From: Haematobia irritans
Lineage: Eukaryota; Arthropoda; Insecta; Diptera; Muscidae
Length of the DNA: 64,000 nucleotides
NCBI RefSeq assembly: GCF_050003625.1
Contig: NC_134400.1
Location: 196,925,918 to 196,989,917 of the forward strand
Reading direction: 5' to 3'
The notes beneath the pieces are model-generated. The model saw only the letters and a program-made list of their open reading frames with translations, did no database searches and was not told the origin of the DNA. The first letter of the stretch is position 1. Every line of letters begins with the position of its first letter. Below, piece after piece: positions 10,553-21,537 of the stretch. Position numbers and translations under genes: made by a program.

Positions 10553-11078
10553 TTATTAACCCCTGAATGCGCACTGGTGTGTGAAATATTGTGGTACTCC
10601 TTAAATACGCAATGAACATTTTTTAAAATAACATTTTAGATTTTTTTAGATTTTTTCGATTTTTGTTTTTGGTTTTTAATTATAAATCCATTTTATTGAA
10701 TTAGAGCACCTACATAAATTAATTTTTAGGCTATAGATAGATATTAAGTGAAAAGTACCTACCTTAATTAATATACCTTCTTCCTCTCTTCCCATTTTTT
10801 ATACATACAAAAATATACATATATATATATAAATTCATATCATCAAAACAAAACAAAAAACAATCCATACATATTTGAGAATTGAATTTTAAAATAATTT
10901 TAATCGAATAACTAAAATATACAATATACATTTAGATCATAAGTTTGAGTGAGAAAAATAATAATATTCAATATAATGAAATTATTACGAAATTATTAAA
11001 GCAATTTATTAAATATAAAACAAAATACATATATAAAAAATAATGCTATTTTTATTAAAAATCATTTATGTACGACAG
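10553..11078. other. No gene seen: AT-rich intergenic DNA
   Basis: Very AT-rich with short TA and A runs; no coding frame or recognised repeat. Confidence 0.4.
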
Positions 11079-11154
11079 AAAATTCGGCCAGGCCTAATCT
11101 TATGTAACTTCGACAATGGATTGCGTACAAAGTTCCACTAAAGATTGTCATCTT
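11079..11154 (+). mobile_element. HINE tail fragment, left part
   Basis: Contains ATTCGGCCAGGCCTAAT (a decayed form of the HINE tail hairpin) and ATGGATTGCGTA, ending at the edge of the DD37E transposon. Its continuation appears at about 14550-14650 beyond the LINE remnant, showing that a HINE tail was split by later insertions. Confidence 0.6.
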
Positions 11155-12452
11155 AAGGGTGATACGGTCAAAATTTGGTCAAGGGAAAACGCGTGTAAAT
11201 CGGGGAAATCGTTTATTTAAAAAATCAAATTAAATTTCTTTTTCAAGTTCAATTAGTATAAAATTCAGGAAAACTATTCAGTTAGGCTTTCGCTTTTCCA
11301 AATCCGAATTGCCGGGCCTCACGCTTGACACCTGCCATCAGATTTTGTACAGCCACCTTGTCCACCTTCTTCGCCGCAGAAAGCCAGTTTGCCTTGAACT
11401 GCTGCTCGTCCTTAGCAGTTTTTTTGGTCTTCTTTAGGTTCCGCTTGACAATAGCCCAGTATTTCTCAATTGGGCGGAGCTCTGGCGTGTTGGGAGGGTT
11501 CTTGTCCTTGGGAACCACCTGCACGTTGTTGGCGGCGTACCACTCCATGGCCTTTTTACCGTAATGGCAAAATGCCAAATCCGGCTAAACCGGTACGGAA
11601 CAACCGTGTTTCTTCAGGAAAGGCCACAGACGTTTATTCAAACACTCTTTCACGTAAATTTCTTGGTTGACAGTCCCGGAAGCTATGAAAATGCTGCTTT
11701 TCAAGCCACAGATACAGATGCCTTGCCAAACCAGATATTTCTTTCCGAACTTTGACAGTTTTATGTGCTTGAAAATATCTAACTTTCCCCTTCCTTTTGC
11801 CGTATAAAACTCCTGTCCCGGAAGCTGCTTGTAGTCGGCTTTGACGTATGTTTCGTCGTCCATTACCACGCAGTCAAACTTCGTCAGCATCGTCGTGTAC
11901 AGCCTCCGGGATCGCGCTTTGGCCGTCGTATTTTGTTTATCATCGCGATTTGGAGTCACTACCTTCTTGTAAGTCGATAGTCCGGCTCGTTTTTTGGCTC
12001 GATGCACGGTTGTAGACGATACACCCAGCTTATTTGCGGCATCTCGGAGAGAGAGGTTAGGGTTTCGCTTGAAACTACCGGCAACCCTCTTTGTCGTCTC
12101 AGCGGCTTCCGGTTTTCGATTTCCCCCCGATCCAGACTTCCTGGCTGTCGACAAACGTTCCCTAAACACTTTAATTACATTTGTAACGGTTGATTTGGCA
12201 ACTTTTAGCGATTTTGCCAGCTTTGCGTGCGAGTAGCTCGGATTTTCGCGATGCGCGATCAAAATTTTGATACGCTGCTCTTCTTGCTTGGACGGCATTT
12301 TGACAACTGAAGAGTGAATTCCAAAATCAAAATAGGAGCAACATTCTACACACACACACCTTCAAAATGAGGTGTGTTCTGCTTTTTTTAAATGCAAAAT
12401 TGAAAGAAATACGTCAAGTTTATATTGACCAAATTTTGACCGTATCACCCTT
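11155..12452 (-). mobile_element. DD37E Tc1/mariner element, copy 1
   Basis: A 1,298-bp transposon with ends AAGGGTGATACGGTCAAAAT on both sides and a TA at the right flank (12453-12454). It encodes one transposase on the minus strand, with a single premature stop. The ends are well preserved, and the AAGGGTGAT tip is shared with the DD41D element at 1-756. Confidence 0.9.
11282..12298 (-). pseudogene. DD37E transposase with one nonsense codon
   Basis: A Tc1/mariner transposase of 338 codons starting MPSKQEEQRIKIL at 12298. The N-terminal half holds paired helix-turn-helix regions (AKLAKSLKVAKSTVTNVIK and DAANKLGVSSTTVHRAKK). The catalytic residues are VVMDDETY, then PDLA-CHYGKKAMEW, then RPIEKYW, with 37 residues between the last Asp and the Glu; this spacing defines the DD37E (ITmD37E) lineage known from mosquitoes. 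The only visible lesion is TAG at about 11585 where the second copy in this window has TGG (Trp). The rest of the frame to AKA at 11282 is open, so inactivation is probably recent. Confidence 0.85.
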
Positions 12453-12454
12453 TA

Positions 12455-13000
12455 TGTACCTTACGGAATCCATGTTGATGGTGGGCAGCTGGTAAATTCT
12501 CTACAAGGCTGGGGAGGAGTAGTGCCTCATGTGTCTTGGCTACTGGCGAGAGAAGGGATATCGGTCTGTACGATTCACCTTTACTCGAATCTTTGGCTGG
12601 CTTCAGTGGTGGAATCACCCTACCCATTCTCCAGACATCGGGTATAATGAGTGATTTCAAGGACAAATTGAGGAGTGTGGTCAGGCACTCAACTCCCAGA
12701 ATTCCTAGGTGCTTCAGCATTAGCATTGAAATTCCGCCGGTGCCCAGCGCCTTAGAAGGTTTCGCGCTGTTGATGACATTGGTAACTTCAGCTGTGGTAA
12801 ATTATGGTGTGTCATCGGCTCGGAGACCATGTATGCGACCAGTGGCTCTCCTTTTCGCTCTATTACTCTCTGGGGGCTCGACAAACTGTCGGTTGAAGTA
12901 TTTAGCGCATCTCTTCGGATCAGTCACGTAGCCAAAGGTGACTGAAATCCCATCATCCCTCGTAGCGGGGTTCGAGAGGGCTTTCCCTGTTGACCACAAT
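12455..13000 (-). pseudogene. LINE reverse transcriptase, N-terminal part
   Basis: Minus-strand frame reading STGKALSNPATRDDGISVTF, then NVINSAKPSKALGTGGISM, then DVWRMGRVIPPLKPAKDSS, SYRPISLLSPVAKTHEALLL and HHQHGFRKVHKG. These correspond to the linker and first motifs (KPAK, YRPISLL, QHGFR) of Jockey-clade reverse transcriptases, which copy element RNA at the target site. The YADD catalytic motif would lie further 3' and is missing. Confidence 0.75.
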
Positions 13001-13556
13001 TTACCTGTTCCTGTGCCTAGGTTACATTGCTTCAGGTGCTCTAACCATGTGTTCCGCTTGTGCTCGTTGACTATCTTACTAATCTCTAGATTAAGTTCCC
13101 TGATTCTAGGGTCAGCAGCGTTAGCACGACGGCGTTAATCACGCTCGTCTGTGAGTCCCGCCGCTTCAGTTGGAAAGTTAGGCCTCACTTGGGCAATACG
13201 ACCAGGTGGAATGAAGCGAGCGGCTGCTGCGTTGATGATGTTCCGGTACGCCTTCTGGGCAACATGAACATGACAGGGGGACGGGAGCTCACTGAAGCGG
13301 TGATCTGTATATTCTCTGAAGCCTTCCCAGTTGGCTTTCTTTTGGTTTATAAACGTCGGTTAATGGTGAGAATTATGGGGAGGTGGTCTGATTCCAATGA
13401 AATGACGGGTTACCAGGAAACGTCATTTAGCAGACCAGGCGATGCTAAGGATAAATCTGGCGAACTGCTGTAATCACCCATAATTCTCGTGGGGGCCTCT
13501 TCGTTCACCTTGCAAAATGTGGAGTCATCTATCTGCTCTGCCAAAGCTATGCCTCT

Positions 13557-14108
13557 CTAGTCATTACCCAGGAGAGAATGCCAAAGTTCGTGGTGGGCAT
13601 TAAAGTTCCCTAGAACCAATCGGTTATGCCCGCACAATAGCCACTCAATGTTTGGGCTATAACCTGGAGCACAGCTACCAGCCGGCGGTATATACACATT
13701 GTATAGCTCTATCTCGGCGGCCCCAGACTTGACTGCTACCCCCATACATTCCATGTAGGGGTCACTAGTGATTGGCACAAGCGGGATAGGCCTATACACA
13801 TTGTATAACTCTATCTCGGCAGCCCCAGACTTGACTGCTACACCCATACAATCCATGTAGGGGTCACTAGTGTTTGGCACAAGCGGGATAGGCCTATACT
13901 GCACGGAACGGTGTAATATGAAAGCCATGCCACCACCTTCATTTCTGGTGCTATCCTTACGCAGCACATTGTACCCATCACAATGACGCAAGCTACAGGT
14001 CTCATTTAGCTTCGTCTCTTGGATTGCCGCGATTCTGATACTCTTCCGATTCATAAAAACTACTTTCTCGCTAATCTTACCTCGTAGCCCGTTGCAATTA
14101 AATTGCAA
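13557..14108 (-). pseudogene. LINE endonuclease domain with 102-bp in-frame duplication
   Basis: The AP-type endonuclease of a Jockey-like ORF2, which nicks the target. It begins MQFNCNGLRGKISEKVVFM, with IAAIQETKL carrying the catalytic Glu and later LVLGNFNAHHELW. A 34-residue segment starting YRPIPLVPNTSDPYM is present twice in tandem in frame (about 13686-13890). The duplication lies in a loop region before the GNFNAH motif. The first copy differs by a few substitutions from the second, so the duplication is not brand-new. Confidence 0.75.
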
Positions 14109-14149
14109 AAATGATGCACTTTCCGGAACTGGTACAACAATATTCGGTG

Positions 14150-14425
14150 TTAGATGCTGCGGCGGAGAACATTGTTTTGCGGGAGATGTCGGGGGGTCGC
14201 ATAGTCTGATGACCCACTGCTGCTATCATTGGCACAGCATCCTGCCACGTAATCAGTATGACTATACTCCCGCAGCGATGTTAAGCCGGAACAATTCCGG
14301 AAGTGCACCCATTCCAAGCACCGGTCACACCTCACCGAAACCGAACGATGGGGAGTTTGGTTTCGGTAGACCGAACAGTACCATGGTCCGGAGTTCTCCT
14401 CTATCCCGCCTCGGACCAAAAGCAA
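14150..14425 (-). pseudogene. LINE PHD-like zinc-binding region
   Basis: Reads IEENSGPWYCSVYRNQ, then SVSVRCDRCLEWVHFRNCSG, then YVAGCCAN. This is the Cys/His-rich module found at the N-terminus of some Jockey-clade ORF2 proteins. The first Cys pair is damaged (CSVY in place of CxxC), and the frame is out of register with the endonuclease. Confidence 0.5.
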
Positions 14426-14549
14426 ACGGAGAAGGTTCCCCGGGATGCACCTCTTCCAACACGTAACGACGGACGAAACAACACGTACACTGATGTGGCA
14501 GCCTCTGGCCGATGAGTTTGACCCATCGGGTCAATCCAGTGCAGAGAAT

Positions 14550-14660
14550 CCGCCGCTGTGGGATTGTACTTGGGCTGTGGTAACCGTTGCCGATGGGAAT
14601 GCATCTTAAAACTTCTTAACCGTTAAAATCACACTGTATCTTTTAAGATACAACCAAACA
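14550..14660 (+). mobile_element. HINE tail fragment, right part
   Basis: TACTTGGGCTGTGGTAACCG, then TTGCCGATGG and CATCTTAAAACTTCTTAA match the HINE tail interior seen at 32775-32830 and 36880-36940. Together with 11079-11154 it brackets the LINE and DD37E insertions. Confidence 0.6.
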
Positions 14661-15831
14661 AGGAATCGTCAACCTTGTGCATTTAAATGAATTAAAAATT
14701 TTAGTTGATTTAATTTTCTAATCGTTTGGCACGAATACTTACCATTTTCCCGATATATACCAAAAAATAATCTAATGCATATTTATATTTTTGTTTTTGT
14801 TTTTTTTTTTCAAATTTCTTTCTTTAGTGGATTTATTTGTGTTTTAATGATGACTTATTTATTGCGTGTGGTTAAGATTTTTTTTATGTTTTTCTTTATT
14901 TTCATTTTCTTATAAATTAATTTTAATTTTATTTTATTCTATATCAACATAAATAATTATATTAAAAAAAACTTTTATAATAGTCAAACATTTTAAGTTA
15001 CGATTAAAGAGAGTTATATAATATTATATCTATTTGTATTTATTTGTTAATTTTTTTTACGTAATTTAATTATATATTCGGTAACTACAATATTAAGCGA
15101 CTTGATTCATTGCTAGGCAAAATAGAATATAAAAAATTATATTTTATTTGTAATAAGATTATTACTATTTTTTATAATTACAAAAATTTCCAAATATAAG
15201 AATGAACAATTATTTGGCAGGTTAACCATTATTTCTTGATATATATGTATTTTTTTTTTAATTTAAAAAACATTTTTTTTTAATTATAATAACATTTTAA
15301 CTCTTGAGAGATTTCTTTGTTTTGTTGTGTTCTGAGTAAATTTAATTCATAAATTCGAATTGATGTGTTAAAGAGAAAACATTTTTTTTTTAATTTTTTA
15401 TCAAACATGTATGGGTTTTACTTATAAATCTTATCTAATTTTTGTATATTTATTACGTTTTGATGTGTATTTTGAAATTTTTAAAAAATTTCAAATTTAA
15501 GAAGAAAAATAATTTTTCTATCATTTCTGGGAATGTGAAATTTTTCAGGGGCGGTTTTTCAATATCTCAATATTGAATATCTTTACTCAAGAAAAGAGAA
15601 TCCAGTGTGGTTAACTTCAATTGGGGATTAAAAACGAAAATTTATTGGTTTTCCATATTTCCTGACTGTGGTCTTTAATAGAGATTGTAACGAGAATCGA
15701 CAAGTCGTCGGAGATTTTTTGACTTTTTCAAAAGAGGCAACGGTTGACTTTCCACTATTTGCAATTACGTGTGTATGGCTCAGTAAATGCAGTGCAGTGT
15801 TTTAAATCCTAAACTTGAACTTACGACCAGT
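14661..15831. other. No gene seen: AT-rich DNA
   Basis: Extremely AT-rich with long T runs; no coding frame or recognised repeat. Confidence 0.4.
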
Positions 15832-15835
15832 GTTG

Positions 15836-15990
15836 CCAATATTTTTCTGGATCTTGTCTCCAAAAGTCAAACGCCCCAATTTTAATTAAAATACCCCACA
15901 AAAATTCCCAAAAAGTTTTGAAAAAACTTAACTGTAGAAAATCAGTAGTAATTTAAAAATTTATGAAAATATAAAATTTTTGTTATACCA
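15836..15990 (+). mobile_element. hAT end fragment, CCCCAAA family
   Basis: CAGTGTTGCCAATATTTTTC followed by several CCCCAA / ACCCCA motifs repeats the left end of the hAT at 6368. No matching right end is visible before the minisatellite, so this is a truncated relative. Confidence 0.6.
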
Positions 15991-16109
15991 GCTTGAGGGA
16001 GCTGTGATAGACTTCCAAATGCTCAAGAATTGGGAGTTCAATCGCAACGTACGAGTATATATGAACGACAATTTACATTCAAATAAAAAATATTTTTTAT
16101 ATTCTTCTT

Positions 16110-18345
16110 TTATTTTTGTCAAAATTTTATTCCTTAAAATTTTGTCCTAATTTTATTTCCATAGAAAATTTTGTCAAAATTTTATTTCTATCGAAAATTT
16201 TGTCAACATTTTATTTCTATAGAAAATTTGGTCAAAATTTTATTTCTATAGAAAATTTTGTTAAAATTTTATTTCTATAGAAAAATTGGCCAACATTTTA
16301 TTACAGAAAATTTTATAGAAAATTTAAGGTCTTGAAAAAAACATGAATTTATTATTTTGGAAAAAGTTTCTATAGAAATAAAATGTTGACAAAATTTTCG
16401 ATAGAAATAAAATTTTGACAAAATTTTCTATGGAAATAAAATTTTGAGAAAATTTTCCATAGATATACAATTTTGAAAAAATTTTCTATAGATATAGAAT
16501 TTTGATAAAATTTTCTATAGAAATAAAAATTTTGAGAAAATTTTCTATAGAAATAAAAATTTTGAGAAAATTTTCTATAGAAATAAAATTTTGACCAAAT
16601 TTTCCATACAAATAAAATTTTGACCAAATTTTCTATAGATATAAAATTTTGATAAAATCTTCTATAGAAATAAAATTTTTGACCAAATTTTCTATAGAAA
16701 TAAAATTTTGAGAAATTTTATTAATAGAAATAAAATTTTGACCAAATTTTCCATAGCAATAGAATTTGTGACCAAATTTTCTTTAGAAATAAAATTGTAA
16801 CAAAATTTTCTATAGAAATAAAATTTTGACAAAATTTTCTATAGAAATACAATTTTTGACCAAATTTTCTATAGAAATAAAATTTTGACCAAATTTTCTA
16901 TAGAAATAAATTTTTTGAGAAAAAAATCTAAAACAATAAAATTTTATTTTTATAGAAAATTTTATTGTTTTAGATTTTTTTGAGAAAAAAATTTAAAAAA
17001 AATAAAATTTTCTATAGAAATAAAATTTTCACAAAACTTCTATAGAAATAATATTTTGACAAAATTTTCTATAGAAAAAAAATTTCGACAGAATTCCTAT
17101 CGAAATATTTTGACAACATTTTCTATAGAAATACAATTTTGACAAAATTTTCTATAGAAATAAAATTTTTGACCAAATTGATAAAATTTTTTATAGAAAT
17201 AGAAATAAAATTTTTGACCAAATTTTCTATAGAAATAAAATTTTTGAGAAAATTTTCTATAGAAATAAAATTTTGACCAACTTTTCCAAAACTTATCTAA
17301 AAATAATATTTTGACAAAATTTTCTATAGAATTTTGACCAAATTTTCCATAGAAATAAAATTTGTGACCAAATTTTCTTTAGAAATAAAATTTTGACAAA
17401 ATTTTCTATAAAAATAAAATTTTGAGAAATTTTATTAATAGAAATAAAATTTTGACCAAATTGCAATAAAATTTGTGACCAAATTTTCTTTAGAAATAAA
17501 ATTTTGACAAAATTTTCTATAGAAATAAAATTTTGACAAAATTTTCTATAGAAATAAAATTTTGAGAAATTTTATTAATAGAAATAAAATTTTGACAAAA
17601 TTTTCCATAGCAATAAAATTTGTGACCAAATTTTCTTTAGAAATAAAATTTTAACAAAATTTTCTATAGAAATAAAATTTTGACAAAATTTTCTATAGAA
17701 ATAAAATTTTGACAAAATTTTCTATAGAAATAAAATTTTGAGAAAATTTTCTATAGAAATAAAATTTTGAGAAAATTTTCTATAGAAATAAAATGTTGAC
17801 AAAATTTTCCATAGAAATAAAATTTTTGGCCAAATTTTCTATAGAAATTAAATTTTGACCAAATTTTCTATAGAAATAAAATTTTGACCAAATTTTCTAT
17901 AGAAATAAAATTTTGACCAAATTTTCTATAGAAATAAAATTTTGAGAAAATTTTCTATAGAAATAAAATTTTTACAAAATTGCTATAGAAATAATATTTT
18001 GACAAAATTGCTATAGAAATAATATTTTGACAAAATTTTCTATAGAAATAAAAATTTGACAAAATTTTCCATAGAAATAAAATTTTTGAGAAAAAAAAAT
18101 CTACAAAAATAAAATTTTCTATAGAAATAAAATTTTTGAGAAAAAAATCTAAAAAAATAAAATTTTCTATAGTAATAAAAATTTGACAAAAGTTCTATAG
18201 AAATAAAATTTTTGAGAAAATCTTCTATAGAAATAAAATTTTGACAAAATTTCTATAGAAATAAAATGTTGACCAAATTTTTTATAGAAATACAATTTTA
18301 AAAAAATTTTCAATAGAAATAAAATTTTGAAAAAGTCTATTACTC
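16110..18345. repeat. 29-bp minisatellite array 2 with orientation switch
   Basis: About 75 copies. From about 16110 to 16320 the unit is in the reverse orientation (TTTATTTCTATAG); from about 16360 it runs forward to 18345. A hairpin with arms of about 25 bp (AAAATCTAAAACAATAAAAT and its complement) lies at about 16922-16980. Reading frames such as those at 16370-16627 and 18167-18424 are artefacts of the repeat. Confidence 0.95.
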
Positions 18346-18359
18346 GAACAAAAAGGTCG

Positions 18360-18980
18360 ATTTTTGTTAGAATAGTAATTGCACCAAACTCAGAAATGTC
18401 AAAAGTATTGCAGAGAGAGGACAAACCACCACCAGAGAATGAAGCCGCCGAGTCGCGCAGCCGATTTCAGTCGCCGCCGGCAATTTTTTGCCAGTCGACG
18501 CCGCCGACGAATATGTCGGCTCATCTCGACTCAAATTTAGCCGCCAATTAATCAAAAATATTAGTTTAAATCCAAAAACTTTATTAATAATTGTAGTAAT
18601 TTTAGTCAAAATTTTGAGCCTTTCACCCCCAATCAATCTATTTCAAAGTGTTATAATAATTTTGTAAAAATTTACCTCAGAAAATTTGAATGAAATATAA
18701 ATTTGATTGTAAGATTGGTTGTACAACTAATCTCATTACCATTCGAATAACTTCAAATTGATTTTATAATGGATAATTGTCCGCCGCCGAAGAGACTTAT
18801 TTATATCGGCTTAGCCGTCAGGCCGCCGCCGCCGGATGCAAAAATTTAATGTCAGCCGCCGCCGGCAAAAATGGGTCGGCTTCATTCTCTGACCACCACT
18901 GTCGAAACTGGGATTGAACCGATGACTCTTTGTATGCAAGGCGGCCATATTAATCATTGCACTATGGTGGCTCCCAACTG
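18360..18980 (-). mobile_element. tRNA-derived SINE, minus strand, split by hAT MITE
   Basis: On the minus strand from about 18980 the tRNA-like head reads GGAGCCACCATAGTGCAATG, then GCCGCCTTGCATAC, then CGGTTCAATCCCAG. The body continues on the far side of the MITE (GACATTTCTGAG near 18395), matching the intact SINE at 53675-54018. The 3' CCTAAC tail is not preserved. Confidence 0.7.
18436..18890. mobile_element. hAT-type MITE, GCCGCCG-rich
   Basis: A 455-bp element with inverted ends CAGAGAATGAAGCCG and CGGCTTCATTCTCTG, flanked by a perfect 8-bp duplication ACCACCAC (18428-18435 and 18891-18898). The repeated subterminal motif is GCCGCC / GTCGGC. No coding frame. It sits inside the SINE and is therefore younger. 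Confidence 0.85.
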
Positions 18981-18984
18981 AAAT

Positions 18985-19412
18985 TATTAACCGGGAATGA
19001 TCTGGGTTTCACATGAAAGACTTGCGGAGAATTTTTCCCGTAGGGATTGTTCTTTGAACTACTTTTGCCCTCACAGACGGGAAAAGTTTTCACGGAGTTT
19101 TTAATGGAATATTTTTTATTTCAAAAAAGAAGGATTTGAAATCGAAGTAAATCTTTTATTTTCAATTTTTCATATGCTTTCTATATGGTAGATAAAATAA
19201 CACGAAAGCCCTTTAAAAACAAGATTTAAAAATATACCACATTTTGTCCAAGATTCCCCTTTCACTTGTTCCAAAACAATGTTGGTTGCTTAAAAGCAGC
19301 TGATTTTATGTATGTTCGAAACGACAGTGTTGCAAGATTTTATGAAAACGCATTGAAACTTTTGTAATTGAAAGTATGTATGTTAATGCTTTTTAGATTA
19401 CAACGAAGTGTG
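18985..19412. other. No gene seen
   Basis: Intergenic or intronic sequence between the SINE and the mariner; no coding frame or repeat recognised. Confidence 0.4.
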
Positions 19413-19414
19413 TA

Positions 19415-20643
19415 ACAGGTTGGCTGATAAGTGCCCGGTCTGACACATAGATGGCGTCGCTAGTATTAAATGCATATTATTTTTATATAGTACCAACCTT
19501 CAAATGATTAGTGTCAAAATTTAACGTCTGTAAGTCAATTAGTTTGTGAGATAGAGCGTCTTTTGTGAAGCAACTTTTGTTATTGTGAAAAAATGGAAAA
19601 AAATGAATTTCGTGTTTTGATAAAATACTGTTTTCTCAAGGGGAAAAATACGGTGGAAGCAAAAACTTGGCTTGATAATGAGTTTCCGGACTCTGCTCCA
19701 GTGAAATCAACAATAATTGATTGGTATGCAAAATTCAAGCGTGGTGAAATGAGCACGGAGGACGGTGAACGCAGTGGACGCCCGAAAGAGGTGGTTACCG
19801 ACGAAAACATCAAAAAATCCACAAAATGATTTTGAATGACCGTAAAATGAAGTTGATCGAGATATCAGAGGCCTTAAAGATATCAAAGGAACGTGTTGGT
19901 CATATCATTCATAAATATTTGAATATGCGGAAGCTCTGTGCAAAATGGGTGCCGCGCGAGCTCACATTTGACCAAAAACAACAACGTGTTGATGATTCTG
20001 AGCGGTGTTTGCAGCTTTGAACTCGTAATACACCCGAGTTTATCCGTCGATATGTGACAATGGATGAAACATGGCTCCATCACTACACTCCTGAGTCCAA
20101 TCGACAGTCGGCTGAGTGGACAGCGAACGGTGAACCGTCTCCGAAGCGTGGAAAGACTCAAAAGTCCTCTGGCAAAGTAATGGCCTCTGTTTTTTGGGAT
20201 GCGCATGGAATAATTTTTATCGATTATCTTGAGAAGGGAAAAACCATCAACAGTGACTATTATATGGCGTTATTGGAGCGTTTGAATGTCGAAATCGCGG
20301 CCAAACGGCCCCATATGAAGAAGAAAAAAGTGTTGTTCCACCAAGACAACGCACCATGCCACACGTCATTGAGAACGATGGCAAAAATTCATGAATTGAG
20401 CTTCGAATTGCTTCCCCACCCACCGTATTCTCCAGATATGGCCCCCAGCGACGTTTTCTTGTTCTCAGACCTCAAAAGGATGCTCGCAGGGAAAAAATTT
20501 GGCAGCAATGGTATCAAAAAATTGGAAGGTCGTTATAATCGTTGTATCGCTCTTGAAGGGAACTATGTTGAATAATAAAAACGAATTTTGACAAAAAAAA
20601 TGTGTTTTTCTTTGTTAGACCGGGGACTTGTCAGCCAACCTGT
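19415..20643 (+). mobile_element. Himar1-like mariner, copy 1 (dead)
   Basis: A 1,229-bp irritans-subfamily mariner. The left tip reads ACAGGTTGGCTGATAAGTGC, the right tip is its near complement, and TA is duplicated at 19413-19414 and 20644-20645. The coding region is broken three ways (see its entry). Compared from memory with Himar1, the non-coding ends and protein are almost the same, which suggests recent activity or transfer. Confidence 0.95.
19593..20575 (+). pseudogene. Mariner (Himar1-like) transposase, three lesions
   Basis: The enzyme would bind the inverted ends and paste the element into TA. It starts MEKNEFRVLIKYCFLKGKN at 19593 with a helix-turn-helix N-terminus, the WVPRELT linker, and catalytic motifs TMDETWLHHY, HQDNAPCH and YSPDMAPSD, the last two Asp being 34 residues apart (DD34D). 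Lesions relative to the second copy are: loss of one A in a poly-A run at about 19812 (frameshift), TGA at about 20018 where copy 2 has TTA, and a 63-bp in-frame deletion at about 20510 bounded by AATG at both edges, which removes 21 residues near the C-terminus. It ends GNYVE at 20575. Confidence 0.92.
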
Positions 20644-20645
20644 TA

Positions 20646-21537
20646 CCAATATGATCATGCTTATATTTTAAATAAAAACAAACACATTTTTGAACCAGAT
20701 AAGATCAATTAAAACAATATTTTTGATCACAAAATTGTTATAAACGATTGGTTAACTTAACTTCTGCAAAGCGTCGCACGCAAGAGTCAGTCATTTATAA
20801 TAAACTGCGTTAATAATTGTCGCCGTCGAGAAAAAGATGTGTACTTCGGAAAATTATTTGTTTTAACTTATTCATAGAAGCACAAAATACAAAATAATAT
20901 GCAATTTTGGATTTTTAGACTATGGAAATTCATAAATTACTCTTGCAATATATTTAAGTGCGAATATCAATTTTTTTCTAAAGGCGTTAAATTTTTTGCG
21001 TGCGGTCGTAGTTCCTCAAATTTGGAGCTTGGCTCTGAACTCTTGAATAGTAAACAAACGATAATTGGCCAAAAATGTAAGAACGATTTCATGTTTCAAT
21101 TCAGTAGTTTTTTTTTAGATTGCAGCACATGAGTTTCTTCGCATTTCCATAGCATTTTGCCACAAACTTAGAAATAAATGAATTGTACCGCAATGTGATT
21201 ATATATGTTTACATTTTCTTCTCCAAAATCATATGATTTGCAGACTTTCAATTTTCGGCAAGCGATTTCGAAAAATTTTGTTTCACGGGAAACCAAGAAC
21301 AATCAAAAAATTTTTGGGGGAAATCAAAGTGGAAGGTGAAATCGATTTGAAGGGAAATCCAGAACATACCCGAACAATTCACGCCATAGGTCTACTTATA
21401 GAGATCGAATTTGTTAGTCCATGGTGGTCAAGATGCCCATGCCTATGAAAATGGATAAATCTTCCTTCCCCTCCCCCCAATTGAAAAACCATTCATCATT
21501 CCTCACCATTTTCATTATCTCACCTCTCTTATACACT
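20646..21537. other. No gene seen; may include 3' UTR of the SH3 gene
   Basis: Sequence downstream of the stop codon at 21538 on the minus strand. No clear minus-strand AATAAA was spotted near the stop. Small open frames here have no recognisable features. Confidence 0.35.

Larger units (their letters stand above)
12455..14560 (-). mobile_element. Jockey-type LINE remnant
   Basis: A degenerate non-LTR retrotransposon read on the minus strand. In order it has a PHD-like zinc-finger region (about 14250-14425), an endonuclease domain (13557-14108), and a reverse transcriptase start (about 12455-13000). The 3' portion is absent: the sequence stops at the DD37E transposon, whose other side is unrelated HINE tail DNA. 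A deletion therefore accompanied or followed the insertions. GC content is higher than the surroundings, which fits a retroelement. Confidence 0.8.

Noticed and set aside
16370..16627. Frames reading KFYFYRKFSQNFISIEN and similar (also 18167, 24534, 25092, 26139, 33233, 52863, 54317, 56804, 63186 and others)
   Set aside because: They are translations of the 29-bp minisatellite; three units give an 87-bp, 29-residue period and there is no independent coding signal.
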